A program made the translations under genes and the position numbers. From the NCBI RefSeq assembly GCF_004362715.1, contig NZ_SNYC01000009.1:1-64000 (forward strand): 64,000 nt of DNA, given 5' to 3'. The notes under the pieces were generated by a model that was not told the DNA's origin, searched no databases, and saw only the letters and a list, made by a program, of their open reading frames with translations. The stretch is from Pedobacter metabolipauper (GTDB lineage: Bacteria > Bacteroidota > Bacteroidia > Sphingobacteriales > Sphingobacteriaceae). Numbering within the stretch: position 1 is the first letter of the stretch; the number at the start of each line of letters is the position of its first letter. Shown here one piece after another: positions 44,759-53,659 of the stretch.

Positions 44759-46603
44759 CTAATAATCATTTAATTTATCCCACCAGGTCTTTTTAAGCAC
44801 CGCAATGATTACGGCAAGAATGGCTACGGTAATGAGGAGCGGTAACTTATGCATCATGATCAGGTACATCGGCAGAATGGTTAAACACAATTGTGCGATG
44901 ATACCTAGCAGCACGTTGAACATGTTCAACTTGAAATTTTTATTGGGCTTAAACGAAGGATCTTCTTTCATTACCAGGTCGTTTACCGGCTTCCAAAAAC
45001 CCCAGGGCCTTACGGTTGTATAGAAGGATTTTAAGACGGCGGGATCTGTTGGCGGTGCGGCATAGGTTCCGATGATACATCCGGCAATGGACAGGACAAA
45101 CAATACCGGCCAGTAGTACAGATCCAATCCGGACAGGAGCTGAAAGGATTTTAAAACGGCCAGGGCTATTGCCGGTACGATACCAAAGAGCATCCCCATA
45201 AAAAAACCATTTGCATTGAAGCGCCACCAAAACCATTTCAGCATATTGGCTGCCACATAACCTCCGTATAATCCTGACACGATCCATTGCAGCACCGTAT
45301 TTACATCTTTAACAAACAAGCCGAGTACCACCCCAATGATTACGACCAGGATGCCGACGATGTAATTCATCGATATGATCTTTTTGGTGCTGGCTGCCGG
45401 ATTGATATATTTTAGATAGATGTCATTGACGATATAGGCCTGTGCAGCATTCAGTGTACCACTAAAGGTTCCCATAAACGCACCCAATAAACCGGTTAAT
45501 ACAATACCCAATACCCCTACCGGAAGAAAGGTGTTGATGGCTGCTGGCAGGATCCTTTCAAAATCTGTAACCCCATCCGGACCTTTTAGATACAGCTGGT
45601 TGTAATGCAGCAGTGCAAGAACGGTTAAGCCCATTACCATAGAATAACGGATTGGCAATAAGATGATACTGACAAAGCCGGTCATTTTACTTGCTTCTTC
45701 CGGACTGCGTGTGCTGAGCACCTTTTGCATGTCGTAATTTGGTGCTGGTCCGGCAAGGGATGCAAACACCCCTTTCATGATCATCATTCCGAAGAACAAT
45801 CCGAACAGGCTAAAGCCGTCTTCTTCAATTTTCTTATTCGCATCTGCCGTGATCTTACTCCAGTCGAGGTCCAGGCGCCAGGAGAAGAACGGATCATCCC
45901 AGCCTTTCGGCACATTCAATGTGTTTCCATTCAGGTGTGTAATTGCAATGACCGCAATGGCGATACAGGCTACGGTCATGATGATGTATTTGATCATATC
46001 ACCAAGAACGATACTATGCATTCCGCCGATGATGGAATAGAACATGGCAAATAAGGTGAATATGATGCCGTAAAAATGCGGTACATATTTGGGCTGGAGA
46101 TCAAAGGGAAGGTATCCTTTAACCAGATCCCAGGGTACAAAGATCTCTATGAACTTACCGAGTCCGACAAAGCCATAGGCTAAAAAGCCGAAGCAGCTGA
46201 TCAGCGCAAAGGCAATGACCACAACCTGCGATCCGTTTACGCCTTTTCCGGTTACCCCGAAACGGGTAAGCAGCCATTCGGCCCCCGTATTTGCGTTGCT
46301 CCGCCGCAGCCACTTACTGAGGAACATCATCATGAATACCTGGTTAAATACCGGCCAGAGCCAGGGGATCCAGATGCTTTTTAACCCATACACAAAACAG
46401 AGGCTCACCATCCACATGGTTCCGCTGATATCAAACATGTCTGACGCGTCACTTAATCCCAGCTTATACCAGGGCAGGGACTTGCCCCCCATCAGGTAAC
46501 TGTCTTTATTTTCTTTGGCCTTCTTTCTGTACCACAATCCGATGAAGATGGTGAGCAGCAGATATGCGGCTATGATACTCAGATCTATTGTTGTTAATCT
46601 CAT
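44759..46603 (-). CDS. SSS-family sodium:solute symporter (mannobiose uptake)
   Basis: 614 residues with about 14 predicted membrane helices. The sodium-solute-symporter family shows in the start (IDLSIIAAYLLLTIFIGLWYRKKAKEN, shortened), GGKSLPWYKLGLSDASDMFD and GFLAYGFVGLGKFIE. It imports sugar with Na+ across the inner membrane. Between the GH26 and GH130 genes it should carry mannobiose or another short manno-oligosaccharide into the cytosol for the epimerase/phosphorylase pair (inference from context). Confidence 0.92.
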   Translation of the reverse strand: MRLTTIDLSIIAAYLLLTIFIGLWYRKKAKENKDSYLMGGKSLPWYKLGLSDASDMFDISGTMWMVSLCFVYGLKSIWIPWLWPVFNQVFMMMFLSKWLRRSNANTGAEWLLTRFGVTGKGVNGSQVVVIAFALISCFGFLAYGFVGLGKFIEIFVPWDLVKGYLPFDLQPKYVPHFYGIIFTLFAMFYSIIGGMHSIVLGDMIKYIIMTVACIAIAVIAITHLNGNTLNVPKGWDDPFFSWRLDLDWSKITADANKKIEEDGFSLFGLFFGMMIMKGVFASLAGPAPNYDMQKVLSTRSPEEASKMTGFVSIILLPIRYSMVMGLTVLALLHYNQLYLKGPDGVTDFERILPAAINTFLPVGVLGIVLTGLLGAFMGTFSGTLNAAQAYIVNDIYLKYINPAASTKKIISMNYIVGILVVIIGVVLGLFVKDVNTVLQWIVSGLYGGYVAANMLKWFWWRFNANGFFMGMLFGIVPAIALAVLKSFQLLSGLDLYYWPVLFVLSIAGCIIGTYAAPPTDPAVLKSFYTTVRPWGFWKPVNDLVMKEDPSFKPNKNFKLNMFNVLLGIIAQLCLTILPMYLIMMHKLPLLITVAILAVIIAVLKKTWWDKLNDY

Positions 46604-46621
46604 AGTTGTTATTATACCTGG

Positions 46622-47755
46622 TTATTTGTGATCTGAATACATGCGGTATTGCTGTGCGCCCTTTTGGAGGATTAGTTTTTTTTGATTAAACAGCTCCAGA
46701 AAATCGGCTGAGGAGCGGTGCCCTTTATATGGCGCATAGTAATGCTGGTCGTTTTCCTGCTTGCGGTAACCGGCATTGCGCCACACCAAAAGGTATGATG
46801 GCTGATGAGCTTCTATGGCTTTCCATACCACTTCCGACCACCATTTCGGGTCTGGAATTTCTACATAACCCATTTCTGCAATGGCTGTGATCTTTTTATT
46901 TTTAAGGGCAATCTGGTGCTGAATGGCCACTTTCTTTGCCAGATCGGCAGAGAAGGCTTTTCCTCCGGCTACGTCGCCATATTGATAAATATCAAAACTA
47001 AGTACATCTGCATAGTCGTTTCCGGGGTAACGTTCCAGGTATTCTGCTTCGGTATCAAAACCAGAGGGGTTAAATACGTAGATGAGGTTATGTGTTTGTT
47101 TTACATCTCTTAAGTAGCGCACGGTAAATTGCCATAGCGCTTTATATTCTTGTGGTGTGCTTTCTTTTTTACCCCACCAGAACCAGCTGCCGGTATGTTC
47201 ATGAAAAGGCCTGAACAAAATCGGGATTAGTTTTCCATCGCTTCCCTTTAATGTCTTTACATACGCCGCAAAGCTATTTAGCCAGGTTTTATAGGTTGCG
47301 TGGGCTGCTCCGCCGGGAAGCATTGATTTTACGGTAACTGTGGATGTGGTGTCCCAGGCAGTGTTTCCGTTTAACGGGTTATCCATGTGCCAGCTGAAGG
47401 TATTTACTGCACCGAGATCGTAGGCCTTTTTTATAAAGTCGCGCATCTGGTCAAAGGGTACACCATCGAGGTTACGGCTGTTATTTTTTTCCAAACCAGC
47501 CACATCCCAGCCCAAAACTGCCGGGTATTGGCCGGCAAGATCTTTAATGTCGCTCCTGTCCTTCTCATATTTCCAGCCTACACCGTAAGCCATATCATCC
47601 TGATGTCCGAACAGCACACCATTACCCTGGTACCGCTGCAGGTTAAGGTATAGATTTTTAGTTTCTCTGGTTGCATTTTTATCTGCTGTTTGTGCCATCA
47701 ATATGAATTGAAAGCTTCCAAACACATACAAAAACAGGATTATTCTTTTGACCAT
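46622..47755 (-). CDS. GH26 endo-beta-1,4-mannanase / mannobiohydrolase
   Basis: 377 residues with signal peptide IILFLYVFGSFQFILMAQ. GH26 catalytic residues: acid/base Glu186 in FRPFHEHTGSWFWWG and nucleophile Glu294 in AIAEMGY. It has no lipobox, so is probably periplasmic. In B. fragilis ManA and B. ovatus loci a GH26 in this position makes mannobiose, which fits the symporter gene starting 18 bp downstream. First gene of the second mannan operon, whose promoter carries the shared 15-bp element. Confidence 0.93.
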   Translation of the reverse strand: MVKRIILFLYVFGSFQFILMAQTADKNATRETKNLYLNLQRYQGNGVLFGHQDDMAYGVGWKYEKDRSDIKDLAGQYPAVLGWDVAGLEKNNSRNLDGVPFDQMRDFIKKAYDLGAVNTFSWHMDNPLNGNTAWDTTSTVTVKSMLPGGAAHATYKTWLNSFAAYVKTLKGSDGKLIPILFRPFHEHTGSWFWWGKKESTPQEYKALWQFTVRYLRDVKQTHNLIYVFNPSGFDTEAEYLERYPGNDYADVLSFDIYQYGDVAGGKAFSADLAKKVAIQHQIALKNKKITAIAEMGYVEIPDPKWWSEVVWKAIEAHQPSYLLVWRNAGYRKQENDQHYYAPYKGHRSSADFLELFNQKKLILQKGAQQYRMYSDHK

Positions 47756-47798
47756 TTACTACGTTGTTTATATTTTGGTTTGTCTGTTTAATAATGAC

Positions 47799-47843
47799 CT
47801 AATTTAGGTATAGATTTATCTTGATCAGTAATACTATTTTAAC
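47799..47843 (-). promoter_or_regulatory. Promoter of the GH26-symporter operon with candidate AraC site
   Basis: Minus strand: a -7 box one mismatch from consensus (TAAATTAG, 47799-47806) lies exactly 22 bp from the plus-strand element TAATACTATTTTAAC (47829-47843). Element and spacing are nearly identical to those upstream of the mannan SusC gene (58429-58473). Confidence 0.6.
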
Positions 47844-47969
47844 CAATTTATATAGAATAATCATTTTTACCTGAAAAATATCACTGATACAACTCATTAT
47901 AGCTGTAATTTTATTTATATTGCATAATGTTCTTTTATCTTAAATACATATTTTTCGAAACAGCCAGTC

Positions 47970-48845
47970 ATGAATAATATCATTAAAGAAATCACTCCGC
48001 TTACCCAAAACGATTGTTTTACTATATTTTCGAGGGTAAAGAAGGAGTTTGACTTCCCTTTACACTTCCATGAGGAATACGAATTAAACCTGATCCTGAA
48101 TGCTTCTGGTGCACGCAGGATGGTTGGCGATAATATTGAAGAAATTACGGATATGGAACTGGTGCTGGTTGGCCCTAATTTATCACATGTATGGACTACA
48201 CACAACTGTTGCAGCGAGGAAATTACGGAGGTTACGATACAATGGCACAAGGATCTTTTTGACGACAAGATGCTGAGAAGGAACCAGCTTAGCTTTATCC
48301 GCAGGATGTTTGACCGTTCGGTGCGCGGCATTCTTTTTCCGAAAGAGACCATAGAGAAACTATACCCAAGGATCCTGGCGATAGACCAGTTACAGGGATT
48401 TGATTCTGTTCTGGAGCTGATGAGCATTTTACATGAGCTGTCTACTTCTAAAAGCATGCGTATTCTATCTGATGCAACATTTAACAATGACCAGGTTTTA
48501 AATTATAATAGCCGAAGGATTGATAAGGCCTTCGAGTTTATGCACGCAAACTTTGACAAGCCCATTACCCTGAAAGACCTTTCCAAGCTGGTAAGCATGA
48601 CTGAAGTTTCTTTTAGCCGGTTTATCAAAAAAAGGACTGGAAACACTTTTATTGATAGCCTGAACGATATCAGACTCGGCCATGCTACGAGAATGTTGAT
48701 TGAAACAACACATTCGGTTGCAGAAATTTCATACAATTGCGGTTTTAATAACATTTCAAATTTTAACCGTTTATTTAAAAAGAAGAAGCATTGTACGCCG
48801 AAAGAGTTCAGGGAAAACTTTTCCGGTACGCGGGTTTTCATTTAA
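47970..48845 (+). CDS. AraC-family transcriptional regulator of the mannan locus
   Basis: 291 residues. The N-terminal cupin-type ligand domain (about 15-110, FDFPLHFHEEYELNLILNASG) and the C-terminal pair of helix-turn-helix motifs (about 185-285, ITLKDLSKLVSMTEVSFSRFIKKRTG and HSVAEISYNCGFNNISNFNRLFKK, in parts) mark an AraC-type activator. It is divergent from the GH26 operon and lies between the two mannan operons, so it most likely activates both on binding a manno-oligosaccharide. The cupin type with HFHEEYE is seen in sugar-acid and oligosaccharide regulators. The shared 15-bp elements are candidate sites. Confidence 0.9.
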   Translation: MNNIIKEITPLTQNDCFTIFSRVKKEFDFPLHFHEEYELNLILNASGARRMVGDNIEEITDMELVLVGPNLSHVWTTHNCCSEEITEVTIQWHKDLFDDKMLRRNQLSFIRRMFDRSVRGILFPKETIEKLYPRILAIDQLQGFDSVLELMSILHELSTSKSMRILSDATFNNDQVLNYNSRRIDKAFEFMHANFDKPITLKDLSKLVSMTEVSFSRFIKKRTGNTFIDSLNDIRLGHATRMLIETTHSVAEISYNCGFNNISNFNRLFKKKKHCTPKEFRENFSGTRVFI

Positions 48846-49006
48846 CGTTTACCTTTTTTCAGTTCTTTATTACTCCGTTCCTCCTTACTATTCAGCACTT
48901 AAATTCACAAGGGATCTTAAACTTACCAGGGCCCTTGTTGCCGGCATCTCAATTTGCCAATACTTTAATGATCACTGAATGGGTTCGGCCTTTTACTTAA
49001 CTGCTT

Positions 49007-50236
49007 TTATTTTTCAAGGATCAGCATAAGCACATCGTGCGATGGCACTTCTGCAGTTAAGGCTTTCTTTGTGGTACCGGCACTTTTTCCCGTCCAGGCG
49101 TTTGTTAGTTTATAGCTGATCGCTTTTGCATTCAATGCCAATTTAAAGATATCATCTTTTACCAATTCCTGGATCCAGTTGAAGTTTATCTTTTTTATGG
49201 TGGCTGAGCGGTTTAAGAATGATACCGCCCAATTGCCGCCCTTTAATGGTTTAAACCAGGTTTCTAATCCATCTTCGCTGCGGTATTTAAATCCCTGGAT
49301 CCCTAAAGAATCCTGATCTACCGAAATCACATTTTTGTTTGTTAGTACGCCGAGTGTTTCCTGATCCATATTCCGAAGGTCATTTCCTGCAATCAGCGGT
49401 GCAGCAATCATGGCCCACATCGAAAAATGCGCACGATCTTCACCGGGCGTCAATTTACCATTTCCTATTTCGAGCATATCAGGATCGTTCCAATGCCCCG
49501 GACCCGCATACTGGCGCAATCCATCCTGTTTGTCCAGGATCACCATTGCACCAAATGATTTCCAGGTGCCATGGTCTTCGATGCAATCAAAGCAATTGTA
49601 GATATCGCCCGATGTGCGCCATAAATGACCTACTGCCGGTCCCCAGATCCAGGGTTTATCATTTCCCCATTCGCAAATGCTCAATACCATTGGGCGTCCG
49701 GCTTTTCTCAATGCAGCAGTGATGGTTTTGTAAGCGCCTTCGGCTTTTAAGCCATCCGTATTACACCAATCGTATTTTAAATAATCTACTCCCCAGTTTG
49801 CATAGGTTAATGCATCCTGAAATTCATAGCCCCTGCTTCCGGGCCTTCCGCCACAGGTTTGTGATCCTGCATCTGAGTATAATCCTAATTTTAATCCTTT
49901 ACTGTGAATATAGTCTGACAATGCCTTCATTCCGGATGGAAACCGTTTCGCATCCGGATGAATAAACCCAAGGCTATCGCGGTCGCCATGCCAGCAATCG
50001 TCAATATTAATGTAGGTATATCCTGCATCTTTCATTCCGGTGCTGACCAGCGCATCTGCTATTTCACGGATTAGTTTCTCATCTACATTACAGGAGAATT
50101 TGTTCCAGCTATTCCATCCCATTGGCGGGGTAAGTGCAAGACCATCAAACTTATTGTAATTTTGGACATAGTTATTACCCTGACTAAATCCAGAAAAAGA
50201 CACCAGTACAAACAGGATTATTAATTTTATTTTCAT
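49007..50236 (-). CDS. GH27 alpha-galactosidase
   Basis: 409 residues from the ATG at 50236. A longer frame to 50293 exists, but the signal peptide IKLIILFVLVSFSGFSQ begins at this ATG. GH27 features are LALTPPMGWNSWNKFSCNVDE (in parts), YINIDDCWHG, nucleophile Asp156 in LKYDWCN, acid/base Asp211 in WRTSGDI, and GHWNDPDMLEIGNG. It removes alpha-1,6-galactose side chains from galactomannan, clearing the backbone for GH26 and GH5. It is the last gene of the first mannan operon, with a gap of 117 bp from the GH5 gene. Confidence 0.93.
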   Translation of the reverse strand: MKIKLIILFVLVSFSGFSQGNNYVQNYNKFDGLALTPPMGWNSWNKFSCNVDEKLIREIADALVSTGMKDAGYTYINIDDCWHGDRDSLGFIHPDAKRFPSGMKALSDYIHSKGLKLGLYSDAGSQTCGGRPGSRGYEFQDALTYANWGVDYLKYDWCNTDGLKAEGAYKTITAALRKAGRPMVLSICEWGNDKPWIWGPAVGHLWRTSGDIYNCFDCIEDHGTWKSFGAMVILDKQDGLRQYAGPGHWNDPDMLEIGNGKLTPGEDRAHFSMWAMIAAPLIAGNDLRNMDQETLGVLTNKNVISVDQDSLGIQGFKYRSEDGLETWFKPLKGGNWAVSFLNRSATIKKINFNWIQELVKDDIFKLALNAKAISYKLTNAWTGKSAGTTKKALTAEVPSHDVLMLILEK

Positions 50237-50353
50237 GTCGTATTTATTAATTCGTTTGGCTGCTTTATTTAATGTTCTACTGGGCATTCTCAATTCTGCA
50301 ATTCACCTAAACCCTGCAATTGAAATTGTCATTAATAAGTTCAGCACTGCATT

Positions 50354-51340
50354 TTATTTAACCTGTTCTGCTAACGTTCTCAATTTTGAACGGATGTATG
50401 ATCCGGCTGGTGTGAGCTGATCTGCCTTCCATTTACCATTTACAGGAGCACCAGGCTTTAACAGTGCGGTGGTTTCGTCTTTATCGGTAATGTTCCAGTT
50501 TGCCCAGCTCAGCTTATTTGTTTCCATCCACTGGAACCATTTGGCCGTTTTCTCCTGATCGAATTTGCCATTACCATCAGCCTCGCCCACTCCCCATTCG
50601 GTAACAAAAATTGGTAAGCCAGCATGTATTGCAGCATCTGCCTTTTGCATTAAACGTTCCTGGTGACTGGGTTCTGATGCATAGAAATGAAAAGAGTATG
50701 CTATGTTAGCATAACCGGTAACCGGATCTTTTGCAGCTACATCTATATCCTGATCCCAGGAAGGGCTGCCAACCACAATTAAATTTTGAGGATCGTGTTT
50801 CCTGATCTCTGCTATTATTTCTATTGCATAGTTTTTAATGAGCGGCCAGGCTACACGTTCTGGTTCATTATAGATCTCATAGATTACATTGGGTATCCCT
50901 GCATATTTTTTAGAGACCTCTGCAAAGAATGCCTTTGCTTTTTCGGGATGGAGATGCGCATGGTGATCGTGCCAGTCTATGATGACATAGATCCCCAATT
51001 TGATGGCCTCGTCTGCTGTTCTGGTGATCAGCCGGGTTTGACCTACTGGATCCTGCAGGTATCCGCTATCCGGCTCGACTGCCATGGACAACCGCAGCAG
51101 GCTGATCCTGAAATCATCTTTTAGCCAGTTCACTACGTTGGTGTTATAATATTTTTTGCCGCCCCAAATACTCCATGACATACTGATTCCTCTTAATTGA
51201 GGCTCCCTATTGTTTTTATCGAGGATTTTGCCAGCACTTACCTTAAGCTGCCCATGAAGTTGAACAGGCGTATTTTTTTGTGACCATGACTGAAATGCAC
51301 AGCCAATCATAAGTGCGGTTAAGAAAGCTATTTTTTTCAT
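50354..51340 (-). CDS. GH5 family endo-glucanase/mannanase
   Basis: 328 residues with signal peptide FLTALMIGCAFQSWSQ. GH5 acid/base Glu159 lies in YEIYNEPE and nucleophile Glu248 in FVTEWGVGEADG. The segments LRGISMSWSIWGG and IDWHDHHAHLH match the GH5_2-type cellulase branch rather than typical GH5 mannanases. In a beta-mannan locus it probably cuts glucose-containing glucomannan backbone. Predicted periplasmic, co-transcribed with GH26 (14 bp spacing). Confidence 0.9.
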   Translation of the reverse strand: MKKIAFLTALMIGCAFQSWSQKNTPVQLHGQLKVSAGKILDKNNREPQLRGISMSWSIWGGKKYYNTNVVNWLKDDFRISLLRLSMAVEPDSGYLQDPVGQTRLITRTADEAIKLGIYVIIDWHDHHAHLHPEKAKAFFAEVSKKYAGIPNVIYEIYNEPERVAWPLIKNYAIEIIAEIRKHDPQNLIVVGSPSWDQDIDVAAKDPVTGYANIAYSFHFYASEPSHQERLMQKADAAIHAGLPIFVTEWGVGEADGNGKFDQEKTAKWFQWMETNKLSWANWNITDKDETTALLKPGAPVNGKWKADQLTPAGSYIRSKLRTLAEQVK

Positions 51341-51354
51341 TGCGTTGTTTTTAC

Positions 51355-52578
51355 TTATTTCAATTTATAAACCTGCGGCATCTTATCTGAGAACAGCACG
51401 TAGCCATCATTTTTAAAGTTAATAAAATCATTTTCTGCGGGGTGGCCTTCATAGGGTGTCCAGAATGCACCTGTGGTATTTGCCCAAACCAGTGCGTATG
51501 CAAATTCAATATTTTGATTTTTGAGGGATTTGAGCAATTGCTGGGTATACCAATCTGATTTGGTTAAGTTCTGCTGGCCCGTTTCTGTTAACGCAGCTAC
51601 CTTATTGTGCGTTTTCGCGTAGTCTGATACTATTCTATACTTACCAGTTGCTACTGTTGTAGCTACACCAGCCTTCATGTCTTCGTAATTGTCGGTTCCT
51701 ACAAGATCCACGTACGCATCACCAGGATAGTAATTCAGATACTGGGCTTCTGAGGCAAAGTTCCTGTCGGGCGACCAGGCATATAGGAAATTCCTAACCT
51801 GCAACTCGTCTCTCAGATAGCTTACGGTATACTTATACAGGGCAATATAATCTGCTGTGGAAGCATGGCCTGCTCCCCACCAAAACCAGCTGCCATCCAT
51901 CTCATGAAATGGCCTGAATATAACCGGAACAAGCTTCCCATCTGCTCCAATTAAAGATTTTGCATAATCTGCAATGGTCTTTAGCGAGGTTTTATACGTT
52001 TCATTCGCTGCGCCGCCAGGCAGAACCTGGCTAACCGCCTGCACCGGGTTATCTGCAAAATAGAAAGCGCCTTGATTAACCGGATTGAAGTAGTGCCAGC
52101 AATAAGTGATGACACCGCCACGGTTATAAGCTTCTATGGTTAACGTTTTGGCAATGGCACGTTCATAATCGTACCATGCACCGGCACTGAAGTTTGCGAT
52201 ATGGATAAAATCAAACCCATATACGGCCGGGTAAGATCCGGTAACGGCTTTAACATCAGATTGCGTAGTTAAAACGCCTGCAAACTGCTGCTCATTGGCC
52301 CATTGGGCGGCAACACTGGTAACTCCGCGTTTGGTATCATCCTGATGGCCGAACAGGACATTTGTTTTAGCAATCTTCTTAAGATTAAAAAATAACGCAG
52401 CAGTCTCTTCTGTTGCATTTTTATCTGTTAACCCGCTCCGTATGGTAGCCAGGTTCGGATTTTCCGTTTCTGGCACAATGACTTCATTTTTATCTTCCGG
52501 AGCTTCTGCTTTGTGCTTACTGCATGAAAGATACAGCGCGCAGCAAAGCAGAAGTACAGCAAGGTTTGTGCGTTTCAT
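51355..52578 (-). CDS. GH26 endo-beta-mannanase, surface lipoprotein
   Basis: 407 residues. The lipoprotein signal ends YLSC-SKH (Cys19), followed by an acidic linker EAPEDKNEV typical of surface-exported lipoproteins. GH26 acid/base Glu226 lies in FRPFHEMDGSWFWWG and nucleophile Glu332 in ALTETGQ. It shares the core motifs with the second GH26 in this window but has a different N-terminal region and location, so the two act at different steps: this one first, at the cell surface. It abuts the glycan-binding protein gene directly (no gap). Confidence 0.93.
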   Translation of the reverse strand: MKRTNLAVLLLCCALYLSCSKHKAEAPEDKNEVIVPETENPNLATIRSGLTDKNATEETAALFFNLKKIAKTNVLFGHQDDTKRGVTSVAAQWANEQQFAGVLTTQSDVKAVTGSYPAVYGFDFIHIANFSAGAWYDYERAIAKTLTIEAYNRGGVITYCWHYFNPVNQGAFYFADNPVQAVSQVLPGGAANETYKTSLKTIADYAKSLIGADGKLVPVIFRPFHEMDGSWFWWGAGHASTADYIALYKYTVSYLRDELQVRNFLYAWSPDRNFASEAQYLNYYPGDAYVDLVGTDNYEDMKAGVATTVATGKYRIVSDYAKTHNKVAALTETGQQNLTKSDWYTQQLLKSLKNQNIEFAYALVWANTTGAFWTPYEGHPAENDFINFKNDGYVLFSDKMPQVYKLK

Positions 52579-53637
52579 TTATTTGATAAAGATCACATCG
52601 TCGAAGTAAAAGGCTTCATCCTGTGCATCAGGGCCGGCAATCCAAAAGCCAAGCTGTTTGAAATCACCGCCTTTTTTCCAAAGTTCCAGTGTTGCCATCG
52701 GAATCTTAAAATAGGTCCACACATTTGCTGGTATGGCAACAGGCACGGTACGGTCGGCATTGCCATAACCTCCTGCTCTTTGGTCGCCTGTAACGTACAG
52801 CGTATAGTCTGCTGATCCGCCCTTAACCCAGAAGGAAAGAAATTTATACTCCGGCATATTTGGTACACCGTTCCAGTTGGCAAAGCCATCGGCACTCCAG
52901 TTGCCTTTGTTGTAACCTGCTTTGAATGAATAGGTGCCCGACTTGGCAAATGTACTGGATACTTCTGCTGGTCCCCATGACGCATTCTCAAAACCATTGC
53001 TATAGGTATCTGTGAAGATCTTATAGGCGTTATCCAGGTTCACAAAAACCTGCGTTGTTGTAATCGGACCTGTGGAGTTGGTGATGGTCAATGTTCCGCT
53101 GGTTACCGTGGAGGCTGGAAACCTAAGCACCAGTTCCCTTTTTGATTTGGATACAATTTCAGCGGAAACGGTTGTTCCGGTAAACAGTGCTGTAGTTACA
53201 TCACCCAGGTTATTTCCGGTTAACGTAAGTTGTCCGTTTGCCGAAAAGTTATAGTTTGAAACGGAACTTACCGTTGGCAATGCGATCACTTTATAAGGAA
53301 TGCTGATCTGTTTGTTCAGGGTGTTGGTGATGATGATGTTTTGAGGCCCGCCTGCTGCATCATCCGGAACCCGGAAAATAATGGCATTGTCATTATTCAA
53401 TACCGGATTAAAGGGTGCAAATACACTATCTTTTTCAAAAAGGATGCTTTTCATGCCACCCAGGTTGCTTCCGGTAATGGACACCACTGTCCCTGCTGCG
53501 CCTTCGGCCACCTCCAAGGCATTGGCTTTGGGATTATTTGATGCTTCTGGCTTTTGCTCCTCTTTGGTACATGCTCCAAAAAGGAGGACAAGGAATGCAA
53601 GAAATAAATACTGGCCTTTAAAATTAATTTTTTTCAT
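52579..53637 (-). CDS. Surface glycan-binding lipoprotein with IPT/TIG domains (SGBP)
   Basis: 352 residues. The lipoprotein signal ends LLFGAC-TKE. Two IPT/TIG Ig-like domains follow (about 40-115 with GTVVSITGSNLGGMKSILF, and about 118-195 with GQLTLTGNNLGDVTTALF), then a C-terminal jelly-roll carbohydrate-binding domain (about 205-352, SGTYSFKAGYNKGNWSADG and WTYFKIPMATLELW). It should hold mannan on the cell surface for the GH26 and SusCD complex. It sits between SusD and GH26, the usual position of an SGBP-B gene. Confidence 0.88.
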   Translation of the reverse strand: MKKINFKGQYLFLAFLVLLFGACTKEEQKPEASNNPKANALEVAEGAAGTVVSITGSNLGGMKSILFEKDSVFAPFNPVLNNDNAIIFRVPDDAAGGPQNIIITNTLNKQISIPYKVIALPTVSSVSNYNFSANGQLTLTGNNLGDVTTALFTGTTVSAEIVSKSKRELVLRFPASTVTSGTLTITNSTGPITTTQVFVNLDNAYKIFTDTYSNGFENASWGPAEVSSTFAKSGTYSFKAGYNKGNWSADGFANWNGVPNMPEYKFLSFWVKGGSADYTLYVTGDQRAGGYGNADRTVPVAIPANVWTYFKIPMATLELWKKGGDFKQLGFWIAGPDAQDEAFYFDDVIFIK

Positions 53638-53659
53638 GTCAAACGTATTTAGTTGATGA

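Noticed and set aside
48907..48938. acaaggg/cccttgt inverted repeat between AraC and GH27 genes as a terminator
   Set aside because: Only 7 bp with an 18-nt loop and no T-run; too weak to call.
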